Below the pieces are notes generated by a model. That model worked only from the letters and a program-made list of their open reading frames with translations, searched no databases and was not told the DNA's origin. From positions 1 through 64,000 of the forward strand of contig JAIEFT010000036.1 of assembly GCA_029066805.1 (NCBI GenBank): DNA of 64,000 nt, read 5' to 3'. Below, in pieces: positions 1 through 11,146 of this stretch. The translations under genes were made by a program, and so were the position numbers. The stretch comes from Clostridiales bacterium (lineage in GTDB: Bacteria; Bacillota; Clostridia; Christensenellales; Pumilibacteraceae). The stretch's first letter is position 1; every line of letters begins with the position of its first letter.

Positions 1-129
1 CCCGGCGACAACGTAACAATGACCGTTACGCTTATCCACCCGATCGCTGCCGAGAAAGGCTTGCGCTTCGCTATCCGCGAAGGCGGCAGAACCGTTGGTT
101 CGGGCGTTATCACCGAGATAATAAAATAG
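1..129 (+). CDS. tuf: Elongation factor Tu, C-terminal fragment (5' truncated by window edge)
   Basis: Frame 1 translation [42 protein letters not shown] matches the EF-Tu C-terminus. Confidence 0.95.
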   Translation, partial: PGDNVTMTVTLIHPIAAEKGLRFAIREGGRTVGSGVITEIIK

Positions 130-288
130 GCATTAACACAAGGCTCGCCTTGTGTGCGCGCAATGCGCGCTGTCCCGTCGTAAACGACGAAACATGCCTA
201 CTTTGTCGTCGTCGTAAATTTGCCCTTGCAAGCAAGCAAATTTATTCCTCGACACAAATAATTGCGATTAAATTACTGATAAACAAAA

Positions 289-319
289 AGAACGGTGTTC
301 ATACGAACGCCGTTTTTTT
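289..319 (+). terminator. Intrinsic terminator downstream of tuf
   Basis: AACGGTGTTC-ATAC-GAACGCCGTT stem followed by a T tract. Confidence 0.85.
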
Positions 320-376
320 GTGCCTAAAGATAAAACCGACGGTTTAGGCAGGTGTTGATAGTAAACAATAATTATC

Positions 377-392
377 TTTCAATATATTGTGT
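377..392. promoter_or_regulatory. NrdR-box-like site 1 (TTTCAATATATTGTGT)
   Basis: Resembles the NrdR consensus acaCwAtATaTwGtgt, located upstream of nrdD. Confidence 0.65.
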
Positions 393-418
393 ATGTTGTG
401 GAAAAAATTTTTTAAAAA

Positions 419-434
419 ACACAATATCTTGTGG
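419..434. promoter_or_regulatory. NrdR-box-like site 2 (ACACAATATCTTGTGG)
   Basis: Resembles the NrdR consensus; 42 bp from site 1, just upstream of the -35. Confidence 0.7.
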
Positions 435-442
435 TAAAACTA

Positions 443-471
443 TTGACAAAGCTATTTTGGGATGATATAAT
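443..471 (+). promoter_or_regulatory. Sigma-A type promoter for nrdD: TTGACA-N17-TATAAT
   Basis: Consensus hexamers at 443-448 and 466-471. Confidence 0.85.
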
Positions 472-607
472 GAACAAGCTTTCGCACCTTTATCTACGAG
501 GGAAAATCAAAAGTCGCAGCATTTGCTTTGCGAAGGTTTTGAAAGCGCTAACAACGGTTATAATCATAAATCTTTAAAGGTTTTTTGATATACATTTGGA
601 GGTAAAC

Positions 608-3043
608 ATGTACAACGTAGTTAAAAGAGACGGCAAGCTCACCGGGTTTGATATCTCTAAAATCAGCCAGGCAATACGCAAAGCGTTTGAGGCGGTAGGT
701 AAGCAGTATAACGATGACGTTATCGATCTTATTGCGCTCCGCGTTACGGCGGACTTTGCGGGCAAGGTCAAGAACGAGCGAGTAGCCGTCGAGGACATTC
801 AGGATAGCGTCGAGCAGGTGCTCATTCAAGCGGGCTATGCAGACGTTGCTAAGGCGTACATTCTTTACCGCAAACAGCGCGAAAAAATCCGTAACATGAA
901 GTCCACCATCCTTGACTACAAGGAGCTTGTGGACAGCTACGTCAAGGCGTCCGACTGGCGCGTCAAGGAGAACTCCACCGTTACGTATTCGGTTGGCGGA
1001 CTTATTCTTTCCAACTCCGGCGCGATAACCGCCAACTATTGGCTTTCCGAAATCTACGATGAGGAAATCGCCAACGCTCACCGCAGTGCGGACATTCATA
1101 TTCACGACATGTCCATGCTTACCGGTTACTGCGCGGGCTGGTCGCTTCGTCAGCTTATTCAGGAAGGCTTAGGCGGCATACCCGGCAAGATAAGCTCGTC
1201 GCCTGCAAGCCACTTGGCTACGCTGTGCAATCAGATGGTCAACTTCCTCGGCATTATGCAGAACGAATGGGCGGGCGCGCAGGCGTTCTCGTCTTTCGAT
1301 ACCTACCTTGCGCCGTTCGTCAAGGTGGACAACCTCAGCTACAACGAGGTTAAAAAGTGCATTGAGTCGTTTATTTACGGCGTTAACACTCCGTCGCGCT
1401 GGGGCACGCAAGCTCCGTTCAGCAACATTACGCTTGACTGGACCGTTCCGCCCGACCTTGCCGAACAACAGGCGATCGTCGGCGGCAAGCCCATGAGCTT
1501 CAAGTACAGGGACTGCAAGCGCGAAATGGACATGGTGAACAAGGCGTTCATCGAAATCATGATCGAGGGCGACGCCAACGGCAGGGGATTCCAGTATCCC
1601 ATACCCACGTATTCCATTACCCGCGACTTCGACTGGTCGGAAACCGAGAACAACAAGCTGTTGTTTGAGATGGCAGCCAAATACGGCACGCCGTACTTCA
1701 GCAACTATATCAATTCGGACATGGAGCCGTCAGATATCCGCAGTATGTGCTGCCGTCTGCGCCTCGATCTTCGCGAGCTTCGCAAAAAGTCGGGCGGATT
1801 CTTCGGCAGCGGCGAGAGCACCGGCTCGGTCGGCGTTGTCACGCTCAACATGCCGCGCATTGCGTATCTTGCGGAAAACGAAGCCGACTTCTACGCAAGG
1901 CTGGACAAGCTCATGGATATTTCCGCGCGTTCGCTCAAGATCAAGCGCGATATCATTACCAAGCTCATGGACGAGGGGCTGTATCCGTACACACGCCGCT
2001 ACCTCGGCACGTTCAACAACCACTTCTCCACGATCGGTCTTGTCGGCATGAACGAGGCGGGACTCAACGCCAAATGGTTAAGAGCCAACCTCACCGACCC
2101 GCGCGTACAGAAGTTTGCGCAGGACGTGCTCAACCACATGCGCGAGCGCTTGGTTATCTACCAAGAGCAGTACGGCGATCTGTACAACCTCGAAGCTACG
2201 CCTGCGGAGTCCACTACCTACCGCCTTGCCAAACACGACAAGGAACGCTATCCCGACATCATCACCGCTAACGAGAACGGCACGCCGTACTACACCAACA
2301 GCTCGCACCTTCCCGTCGGCTATACCGAGGACGTGTTCAGTGCGCTCGACATTCAGGACGAGCTTCAGACTCTGTACACCTCGGGTACTGTTTTCCACAC
2401 CTTCCTCGGCGAGAAGCTGCCCGACTGGAAAGCGGCTGCCAAGCTTGTCCGCACGGTCGCGGAAAACTACAAGCTTCCGTATTTTACGCTTTCGCCCACG
2501 TACTCGGTGTGCCGCAACCACGGCTACATCGCAGGTGAGGTTTATACCTGCCCGCACTGCGGCGAAAAGACCGAGGTCAACAGCCGTATAACCGGATACT
2601 ATCGTCCCGTGCAGAACTGGAACGACGGCAAGGCGCAGGAGTTTAAGGACCGCAGAACGTACAACACCATGAAGTACGACACGCCTCACACCGGTCACTG
2701 CGTGAACAAGACGGCGGATAAGACCGAACAAGCGTCCGAAGTCCGCATGAACGGAGCAAGACTCATGATGTTTACTACTCCCACCTGTCCTAAGTGCAGG
2801 GCTGCGAAACCTATGCTCAACGAAGCGGGAATCGAAGTGGAGATAATAAACGCAAATGAGCAGCGCGAGCTCGCCATGAAGTACGGCGTTAAGAAAGCTC
2901 CCACCCTCGTAGCAGACGACGGGGAGAATGTCGTTAAGTATGTAGATATTGCCGGAGTAAAGCAATTCATAGACGCGTACAGGGCGAGCAAGGCGGACGT
3001 TCCCGGCTCGGGCGATCCGAACAAGGTCAATGCCCATGCATGA
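608..3043 (+). CDS. nrdD: Anaerobic ribonucleoside-triphosphate reductase with C-terminal glutaredoxin/thioredoxin-like domain
   Basis: CCRLRLDLRELRKKSGG..GSGESTGSVGVVTLNMPR core, glycyl radical motif RITGYYRP; C-terminal MFTTPTCPKCRAAKPMLNEAGIEVEIINA redoxin domain. Confidence 0.93.
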   Translation: MYNVVKRDGKLTGFDISKISQAIRKAFEAVGKQYNDDVIDLIALRVTADFAGKVKNERVAVEDIQDSVEQVLIQAGYADVAKAYILYRKQREKIRNMKSTILDYKELVDSYVKASDWRVKENSTVTYSVGGLILSNSGAITANYWLSEIYDEEIANAHRSADIHIHDMSMLTGYCAGWSLRQLIQEGLGGIPGKISSSPASHLATLCNQMVNFLGIMQNEWAGAQAFSSFDTYLAPFVKVDNLSYNEVKKCIESFIYGVNTPSRWGTQAPFSNITLDWTVPPDLAEQQAIVGGKPMSFKYRDCKREMDMVNKAFIEIMIEGDANGRGFQYPIPTYSITRDFDWSETENNKLLFEMAAKYGTPYFSNYINSDMEPSDIRSMCCRLRLDLRELRKKSGGFFGSGESTGSVGVVTLNMPRIAYLAENEADFYARLDKLMDISARSLKIKRDIITKLMDEGLYPYTRRYLGTFNNHFSTIGLVGMNEAGLNAKWLRANLTDPRVQKFAQDVLNHMRERLVIYQEQYGDLYNLEATPAESTTYRLAKHDKERYPDIITANENGTPYYTNSSHLPVGYTEDVFSALDIQDELQTLYTSGTVFHTFLGEKLPDWKAAAKLVRTVAENYKLPYFTLSPTYSVCRNHGYIAGEVYTCPHCGEKTEVNSRITGYYRPVQNWNDGKAQEFKDRRTYNTMKYDTPHTGHCVNKTADKTEQASEVRMNGARLMMFTTPTCPKCRAAKPMLNEAGIEVEIINANEQRELAMKYGVKKAPTLVADDGENVVKYVDIAGVKQFIDAYRASKADVPGSGDPNKVNAHA

Positions 3044-3938
3044 TATAATAGTAATAGGCGCAGGCACGGCGGGAATGACCGCCGCGCTGTACGCGCTTAG
3101 GAACGGGAAAAGCGTGTTATTGCTCGAGGGCGAGTGCGTCGGCGGACAAATCGCCAACTCGCCGCGAGTGGAAAATTTCCCGTCGGTCAAGGCGATTTCG
3201 GGCAGCGAGTTTTCGGACAGGCTTTTCGAGCAGATCAAGGCGCTCGGCGCAGAACTGGAACTGGAACGCGCGGAGCAAATACAAAAAAACGCCGACGTCT
3301 TTACCGTTAAGACCGACAGCGGCGCGCACGAGGCTCGGGCGGTAATAATCGCTACCGGGGTCAAGCACAAAAAAATCGGAGTGGATCGCGAGGAAGAGCT
3401 GACAGGCAGCGGCGTAAGCTACTGCGCCGTTTGCGACGGTCCGTTCTACTCGGGCGACGACGTGGCGCTTGTTGGCGACGCAAATACCGCGCTCCAGTAC
3501 GGCATTCTGCTCTCGGGATACTGCAATAAGGTCTACGTATGTACATGGATGGACAAGTTTTTCGGCGATAAAGCGCTAGTCGATACACTGCTGCAAAAAC
3601 CCAATGTCGAGTGGGTAAAAAATGTTACGTTGTGCGGATTGGAGGGTAGCGATGAGCTCAGCGCGTGCGTATTCGACGAAAAGGATACCGGAAAAAAGCG
3701 CTCCATACCCGTCAAGGCGTGTTTTATCGCAATAGGTCAAGAGCCCGATAATGCGCCCTTTAATGACGTAGTCAAGTTAGACGGAAAAGGCTATATCGCC
3801 GCCGACGAGAGCTGCATGACGGACACCGCAGGCGTGTTCGTAGCAGGCGACTGCCGTACTAAAAAAGTTCGTCAGCTTACCACCGCCGTAGCCGACGGCG
3901 CTTCCGCCGCTATGGCAGCCTGCAAATACTTAGGATAA
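3030..3938 (+). CDS. trxB: Thioredoxin reductase (overlaps nrdD 3' end by 14 bp)
   Basis: GAGTAGMTAALYALRNGKSVLLLE, CAVCDGPFY redox site, GVFVAGDCRTKKVRQLTTAVADGA. Confidence 0.93.
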   Translation: MPMHDIIVIGAGTAGMTAALYALRNGKSVLLLEGECVGGQIANSPRVENFPSVKAISGSEFSDRLFEQIKALGAELELERAEQIQKNADVFTVKTDSGAHEARAVIIATGVKHKKIGVDREEELTGSGVSYCAVCDGPFYSGDDVALVGDANTALQYGILLSGYCNKVYVCTWMDKFFGDKALVDTLLQKPNVEWVKNVTLCGLEGSDELSACVFDEKDTGKKRSIPVKACFIAIGQEPDNAPFNDVVKLDGKGYIAADESCMTDTAGVFVAGDCRTKKVRQLTTAVADGASAAMAACKYLG

Positions 3939-4030
3939 TTGAGTTTGTTTTTCCTACTTCTTTTGAAAAAGAAGTGGGGTAAGAAAACTTTAAACGAAAA
4001 GTGTTAGAGTAACTATAGTCATCTATTCTT

Positions 4031-4068
4031 TTGTCACTCAGAGCGTAGCGAAGAGTCTCATCCTTTTC
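4031..4068. repeat. Half copy of dispersed GGATGAGAttcctcg...GACAAA repeat
   Basis: ttgtcactcagagcgtagcgaagagtctcatcctttt resembles the arms at 5475-5594 and 10979-11060. Confidence 0.6.
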
Positions 4069-4075
4069 TATAATA

Positions 4076-4113
4076 AAACCCTTTGCAGTCGTATTGCAAA
4101 GGGTTTATTTATT
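4076..4113. terminator. Hairpin terminator between convergent trxB and HTH gene
   Basis: AAACCCTTTGCA/TGCAAAGGGTTT perfect 12-bp stem. Confidence 0.8.
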
Positions 4114-4311
4114 TAGTTTGGGGTTATCGGTGCGTTCGAGTAGGTAATCAATTGATACGTTAAAGTAATCGGCAAGTGCAATAAGTGTCGCATAGTCCGC
4201 TTCATGCTCGCCGGTTTCGTATCTGCTTATACTATTTTGGTTTAAGCCCAAATCCATAGCAAGCTTGATTTGTGTAATATTATGTTTTTCTCTTAATTCT
4301 TTTAGGCGCAT
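4105..4311 (-). CDS. XRE-family HTH transcriptional regulator
   Basis: MRLKELREKHNITQIKLAMDLGLNQNSISRYETGEHEADYATLIALADYFNVSIDYLLERTD; ATG with AGGA ribosome-binding site preferred over the upstream TTG. Confidence 0.92.
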   Translation of the reverse strand: MRLKELREKHNITQIKLAMDLGLNQNSISRYETGEHEADYATLIALADYFNVSIDYLLERTDNPKLNK

Positions 4312-4328
4312 AATTTTTAAATTTCCTA

Positions 4329-4357
4329 TTGACAATATTATACCATTATGGTATAAT
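4329..4357 (+). promoter_or_regulatory. Divergent (+) promoter TTGACA-N17-TATAAT overlapping dyad ATTATACC-ATTAT-GGTATAAT
   Basis: -35 4329-4334, -10 4352-4357; dyad 4337-4357. Confidence 0.8.
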
Positions 4358-4406
4358 CATAATATCCCAAATCGGGATAAAATGTCCCTAGGCCATTAGG
4401 CATACC

Positions 4407-4465
4407 GTTCCGTTGAATGCGACGCTAAAGAATCCCCTTTCTCTTGAGAGAGAGGGGGTTCTTTA
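4407..4465 (+). other. GTTCCGTTGAATGCGACGCTAA motif followed by ~18-bp hairpin
   Basis: Stem 4427-4444/4447-4464; same motif and hairpin layout at 17316-17370. Confidence 0.6.
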
Positions 4466-4549
4466 ACATAGAATGATTTTCTGTTTGCAATCTGATTTTG
4501 AATTTATTATTGTCTTGTAATTTTTAATGCAATATGCTACAATAAAATT

Positions 4550-5476
4550 ATGAGCAACGAGACGGTTATTGGAAGATTTGCGCCGACGCCGAGCGGGTTT
4601 ATGCACGCGGGCAATCTTTTGTGCGCCATGCTCGCGTATCTTTCGGCTAAGAGCAAAGGCGGTAAGTTCATAATTCGTATAGAGGATCTGGACGCGTTGC
4701 GCTGTCCTCGGTCTTCAGCGCTCGAAATTATAGACACGCTCGCGGCGGTGGGGATAAAAAGCGACGAGCCTATCGTTTGGCAGAGCGAACGCACTTCCGC
4801 GTATAAGTCGGCGGAACGGCTGCTCAAATCGCATGCCGAAATCTATCCGTGCTATTGTACGCGCGCCGAGCTGCATGCGCCGCAAATTACGCGCTTGCCC
4901 GACGGTGGAATATTGTACCCTCAAACCTGCAAAAAACTATCGGCTGAACAGCGCGAGGAAAAAGAAAAATCTGTCAAGCCGTCGTTTAGAATATCCGTGC
5001 CGGACGAGATTATCACATTTACCGACGGCATACGCGGCGAGCAACGTCAAAACCTTGCTTTAGGCTGCGGCGATTTTATTATCAGGCGCAGCGACGGCGT
5101 GTACGCGTATCAGCTTGCGGTGGTAGTAGACGACGGCGAGAGCGGTGTGACAGAAGTCGTGCGCGGCGCCGATCTACTGTACGACACGCCGCGGCAAATA
5201 TATTTACAGCGACTTTTAGGACTGCCTACGCCCAAATACTATCATATCCCGCTTGTGTGCGACTTTAGCGGCAGAAAGCTCAGTAAGAGCGAGGGCGACA
5301 GTGCACAGCGGCTACTGAAGACTTTCACCGCACGGCAGATAATAGGCGAGCTTGCATTTGCGGCGAATATTATAGCCGAGCCGAAGCCCATGGATATTGA
5401 CGAATTGATACCGCCGTATTCGGCGGATAAAGTGCCGAAGGATAAGATTTTTTTGACGGACATGTTTATGAAATAA
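4550..5476 (+). CDS. gluQ: Glutamyl-queuosine tRNA(Asp) synthetase-like / truncated GlnRS/GluRS paralogue
   Basis: GRFAPTPSGFMHAGNLLCAMLAYL, RIEDLD, CYCTRAEL, GRKLSKSEGD; short, no anticodon-binding domain. Confidence 0.85.
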   Translation: MSNETVIGRFAPTPSGFMHAGNLLCAMLAYLSAKSKGGKFIIRIEDLDALRCPRSSALEIIDTLAAVGIKSDEPIVWQSERTSAYKSAERLLKSHAEIYPCYCTRAELHAPQITRLPDGGILYPQTCKKLSAEQREEKEKSVKPSFRISVPDEIITFTDGIRGEQRQNLALGCGDFIIRRSDGVYAYQLAVVVDDGESGVTEVVRGADLLYDTPRQIYLQRLLGLPTPKYYHIPLVCDFSGRKLSKSEGDSAQRLLKTFTARQIIGELAFAANIIAEPKPMDIDELIPPYSADKVPKDKIFLTDMFMK

Positions 5477-5594
5477 GGTTGAGATTCTTCACTGCGCTTC
5501 GCTTGTTCAGAATGACAAAAGTAAGTTAGTTTGGTCGATAATCAAGCAAGTAGCTTTTGTCATTCCGAGCAACGCGAGGAATCTCATCCTTTTT
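5475..5594. repeat. Dispersed imperfect inverted repeat (MITE-like), two ~40-bp arms
   Basis: Left arm aaggttgagattcttcactgcgcttcgcttgttcagaatgacaaaag, right arm cttttgtcattccgagcaacgcgaggaatctcatccttttt. Confidence 0.75.
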
Positions 5595-5642
5595 ATAAAC
5601 AAACAGTGTATAAATGCCGTAAATGCGGTAATAATCGTATGC

Positions 5643-6209
5643 ATGGTTACATTCTGTTTGGGTTCTGCGCGGGCAAAACGCGCACACGTCAAGTCTATCG
5701 GTGATGCGATACTCCTCGACAACATAGAGGTAGTGTTCTGCGTTAGCGAGAACGGGCGCAACTACTTTGCGTACGCGCCCGTGCCGTTCAGTGAGTTTAC
5801 AGTATACGACTACCTAAGCTATAGGCGCGCGCTGTGCGGCGACAAGGTTATAATGTCGGACATAGCGCGTTTCGGTATAAGTCCCAAGTGTAAAATGGGC
5901 AGACTTTCCGCAGCGGCGCGGCGCATTGTGCAATTCCTTGAAAAGACTTGCGGCAAAGCGGATAAACCTGTAATAGTCAATCTTGACGGTATAAGATATA
6001 CGCGCAAAAATATGGCTGCGCTCCGTCGGCTGCTTGCCGCTATAGGCGAAGCGTATGTGTTTGTCACGGACAGACGGTTCGTCACGCGCTATCGCGGCGA
6101 ATGTGTGACGCAAACGTTCGGCACGCAGTCGAATTACATGTCACACAGGTTCTACGGAGCTAAACTTCTCGCCCAAAAAATCGGTGCGAACAAGATATCC
6201 ATAATGTAG
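5643..6209 (+). CDS. Hypothetical protein, possibly a degenerate ABC-ATPase-like fold lacking Walker A
   Basis: Uninterrupted 188-aa ORF between recognisable genes; ends before a terminator. Confidence 0.6.
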   Translation: MVTFCLGSARAKRAHVKSIGDAILLDNIEVVFCVSENGRNYFAYAPVPFSEFTVYDYLSYRRALCGDKVIMSDIARFGISPKCKMGRLSAAARRIVQFLEKTCGKADKPVIVNLDGIRYTRKNMAALRRLLAAIGEAYVFVTDRRFVTRYRGECVTQTFGTQSNYMSHRFYGAKLLAQKIGANKISIM

Positions 6210-6218
6210 TAAACGGGG

Positions 6219-6242
6219 CGCACGCGGAAGCGTGCGTTTTTT
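6219..6242 (+). terminator. Intrinsic terminator
   Basis: CGCACGC-GGAA-GCGTGCG-TTTTTT. Confidence 0.9.
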
Positions 6243-6403
6243 ATTGAACAAAACATAAAAATCTCGCTGTATGCCCAGAAATGTCAATATGTAAAAGTCA
6301 CCGAAAATGATATTGCGTGTCATACAGGCGCATTTAACGGCATTTGACGGCACGTCGCCAAAAATAATATTTAAGATATTGGGATTTTTGGGCTAAAACG
6401 CTT

Positions 6404-6431
6404 TGAAAATTTACCGTTTTGTGGTATAATC
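6404..6431 (+). promoter_or_regulatory. gyrB promoter TTGAAA-N16-TATAAT
   Basis: Hexamers at 6404-6409 and 6426-6431, ~30 bp before gyrB. Confidence 0.65.
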
Positions 6432-6445
6432 TAAGTAACTATTGA

Positions 6446-8374
<1,929 letters not shown>

Positions 8375-8390
8375 TCGGAGGTGAGTGAAA

Positions 8391-10928
8391 ATGGCTAAAT
8401 TACCTAAAAGAGGCGCGCCGTCCGGCAGCAGCAACAAGGATTACGTAGACAATACCAAAATAATAGAAACGCACGTCGTTGACGAAATGAAAAAATGCTT
8501 TATTGCTTATGCAATGGCGGTCAACGTTTCGCGTGCTATACCCGACGTTCGCGACGGTCTTAAACCCGTTCACCGCCGCATACTTTACGCAATGGGCGAG
8601 CTTTCGTTGTGGGCGGACAAACCGTACCGCAAGTGCGCGCGTGTTGTAGGTGACGTTCTCGGTAAGTATCACCCGCACGGAGACAGCTCGGTGTACGACG
8701 CATTGGTCAGGTTCGCGCAGGACTTTTCCATGCGCTATCCGTTGGTAGACGGGCACGGCAACTTCGGTTCGGTAGACGGCGATCCTCCCGCGGCTATGCG
8801 TTATACGGAAGCGCGTCTTGCCAAAATCGCTGCCGAAATGCTGCGCGATATAGATAAGGAAACGGTAGACTGGACAAACAACTTTGACGATTCGTTACAA
8901 GAGCCGACGGTTCTTCCCGCAAGATTCCCCAATCTGCTCGTCAACGGTTCGGACGGTATAGCCGTAGGCATGGCGACTTCCATTCCGCCGCACAACCTCG
9001 GCGAAGTCATTTCCGCTATAGACGCGTTGATCGAAAATCCCGATATCACGGTAGACGAGCTGTGCAAATACGTGCCTGCGCCCGACTTCCCGACCGGCGG
9101 CTTGATCATGGGCAGATCCAACATCAAGCGCGCGTACAAGACGGGCAAGGGCGGCGTTATCATGCGCGCCAAGACCGAGATAGAAGAGTATCCTGTGCGC
9201 GACGGCAGCGACCTTATGCGCCAGCGCATTGTCGTTACCGAATTGCCGTATCAGGTAAATAAGGAAAAGCTGATCGTCCAGATCGCCGACCTCGTCAAAG
9301 ACAAACGCATCGAGGGCATTTCGGACATCAAGGAAGAGTCCGACCGCAGCGGTATGCGCATTGTTATAGAGGTCAAGCGCGACGCTCAAGCGCAGGTCGT
9401 ACTTAACACGCTGTTCAAGCACACCAACCTTCAAGTATCGCAGGGCATAACCTTCCTTGCGCTTGCCGACGGCGAACCCAAAATCCTCAACCTTAAGGAA
9501 ATGCTCGAGTACTACCTCAAGCACCAGGAAGAGGTTATTGTGCGCCGCACCAAGCACGATCTTCAAGCGGCGCAGGAACGCGAGCACATCGTCGAAGGGC
9601 TTGTCAAAGCGCAAGCCAATATCGATAGAGTTATTAAGATAATCAAGCAGAGCCGCGACAACGTGGAAGCCGCCGAACGTTTGATGGCGGAGTTCTATCT
9701 GTCCGACAAGCAAGCCAACGCAATACTCGAAATGAAGCTGCGTAGGCTTACAAGTCTGGAAATCGACGCGCTCCAAGCCGAGCTTGCGGCATTGCAAGAG
9801 AAAATCGCCGACTTCAAGAGCATACTCGCCAGTCCCAAGCGCGTTACCGATATCATTCGCACAGAGCTTCAGGAGATTAAGGAAGCTTACGACAATCCGC
9901 GCCGAAGCGAGCTTGTGATCGACTACGACGAAATCGATATCGGCGACCTTATCGACAAGGAAGACGTTGTCATTTCCATGACGCATTACGGCTACATCAA
10001 ACGCCTTCCCACAACCGAGTACAAAGCTCAGCACCGCGGCGGCAAGGGCGTTACGGCGCACCGTCCCAAGGAAGAGGACTTTGTCGAAAAAATGTTTGTC
10101 ACCAACACGCACGACACGCTGCTGTACTTTACCAACTTCGGCAGAGTGTATGCGGACAAGGCGTACGCCGTTCCCGAAGCGGAGCGCACCGCGCGCGGCA
10201 GAGCGATTGTCAATCTGTTGCAGCTAAGCGACGGCGAAAAGGTCAGTGCGGTCATTCCCATTGCCGACGATATGTACAAGGGCAACCTCGTCATGGCAAC
10301 AAAGCGCGGCATGATTAAAAAGACGGCGCTTACCGAGTTCAAGCAGATCCGCAAGGTCGGCAAGGTCGCTATCAAGCTAATGGACGGCGACGAGCTGATT
10401 TCCGTTCAGCAGTCCGGCGGCATAGACGAAATACTCATCGCTTCGCAGAGCGGTAAGTGCATACGCTTCTCCGAGGAGAACGTAAGGCTTATGGGCAGAG
10501 ACACGCAGGGCGTAAGAGCAATGCGGCTGGACGAGGACGACAACGTAGTCGACATGACGGTCGTACTGCCCGACTGCGACGTGCTCACCGTCAGCGAAAA
10601 CGGCTTCGGCAAGCGCACCGATATCGAAGAGTTCAGACTTCAGTCGCGCGCAGGCAAGGGCATTAAGGCGGGCACGTTCAACGAAAAGACCGGACGGCTT
10701 GTCAACCTTAAGCTTGTCAACCCCGACGACGACGTAATGGTAATTTCCGACAACGGCACGATAATAAGAATGCTCGTCAAGGAAATCAGCAAGATCGGCA
10801 GGGGCAGTCAGGGCGTAAGAATGATGCGCGTCAAGAACCAAGGCAACGTCGTGTGCGTAGCCACCGCTCCTCATCAAGAAGTAATCGAGGAAGGCGGCGA
10901 AGGCGGCGCGGACGGTGCGGCGGAATAA
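8391..10928 (+). CDS. gyrA: DNA gyrase subunit A
   Basis: [43 protein letters not shown], GyrA-box QHRGGKG. Confidence 0.96.
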   Translation: MAKLPKRGAPSGSSNKDYVDNTKIIETHVVDEMKKCFIAYAMAVNVSRAIPDVRDGLKPVHRRILYAMGELSLWADKPYRKCARVVGDVLGKYHPHGDSSVYDALVRFAQDFSMRYPLVDGHGNFGSVDGDPPAAMRYTEARLAKIAAEMLRDIDKETVDWTNNFDDSLQEPTVLPARFPNLLVNGSDGIAVGMATSIPPHNLGEVISAIDALIENPDITVDELCKYVPAPDFPTGGLIMGRSNIKRAYKTGKGGVIMRAKTEIEEYPVRDGSDLMRQRIVVTELPYQVNKEKLIVQIADLVKDKRIEGISDIKEESDRSGMRIVIEVKRDAQAQVVLNTLFKHTNLQVSQGITFLALADGEPKILNLKEMLEYYLKHQEEVIVRRTKHDLQAAQEREHIVEGLVKAQANIDRVIKIIKQSRDNVEAAERLMAEFYLSDKQANAILEMKLRRLTSLEIDALQAELAALQEKIADFKSILASPKRVTDIIRTELQEIKEAYDNPRRSELVIDYDEIDIGDLIDKEDVVISMTHYGYIKRLPTTEYKAQHRGGKGVTAHRPKEEDFVEKMFVTNTHDTLLYFTNFGRVYADKAYAVPEAERTARGRAIVNLLQLSDGEKVSAVIPIADDMYKGNLVMATKRGMIKKTALTEFKQIRKVGKVAIKLMDGDELISVQQSGGIDEILIASQSGKCIRFSEENVRLMGRDTQGVRAMRLDEDDNVVDMTVVLPDCDVLTVSENGFGKRTDIEEFRLQSRAGKGIKAGTFNEKTGRLVNLKLVNPDDDVMVISDNGTIIRMLVKEISKIGRGSQGVRMMRVKNQGNVVCVATAPHQEVIEEGGEGGADGAAE

Positions 10929-10961
10929 TGCAGAATTAAGAATGCAGAATTATGAATTAGT
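10929..10961. repeat. AT-rich dispersed repeat (TGCAGAATTAAGAATGCAGAATTATGAATTA)
   Basis: Related words occur at 13273-13378 and 36826-36845. Confidence 0.5.
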
Positions 10962-10978
10962 GGCGACAAAGCCGCATT

Positions 10979-11060
10979 AAGGATGAGATGCCTCGTTACA
11001 CTCGGCATGACAAAAGAATTTAATCTTGTCATTCCGGGCAACTCGAGGAATCTCATCCTT
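10979..11060. repeat. Dispersed imperfect inverted repeat, same family as 5475-5594
   Basis: AAGGATGAGATGCCTCG...GACAAAAG / CTTGTCATTCCGGGCAACTCGAGGAATCTCATCCTT. Confidence 0.75.
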
Positions 11061-11146
11061 ATTTTTTCTTAGTGCCTTTGATTTCTTGCCAAATAGTGTT
11101 AAATATGATAAAATGTACTTGACATCTTTGAGAGGTGATAACACTA

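Noticed and set aside
2078-3370. 430-aa minus-strand ORF spanning nrdD/trxB
   Set aside because: Antisense to two clear genes; low-complexity translation typical of shadow ORFs.
3953-3990. ACTTCTTTTGAAAAAGAAGT palindrome after trxB
   Set aside because: Short A/T-rich hairpin without a clear T tract; may be a dispersed repeat or weak terminator, not enough support.
8660-8720. Possible quinolone-resistance substitution in GyrA
   Set aside because: [10 protein letters not shown] keeps Ser and Asp at the positions equivalent to E. coli S83 and D87; no resistance signature.
8895-10112. 405-aa minus-strand ORF opposite gyrA
   Set aside because: Antisense shadow of gyrA with no protein-family signature.
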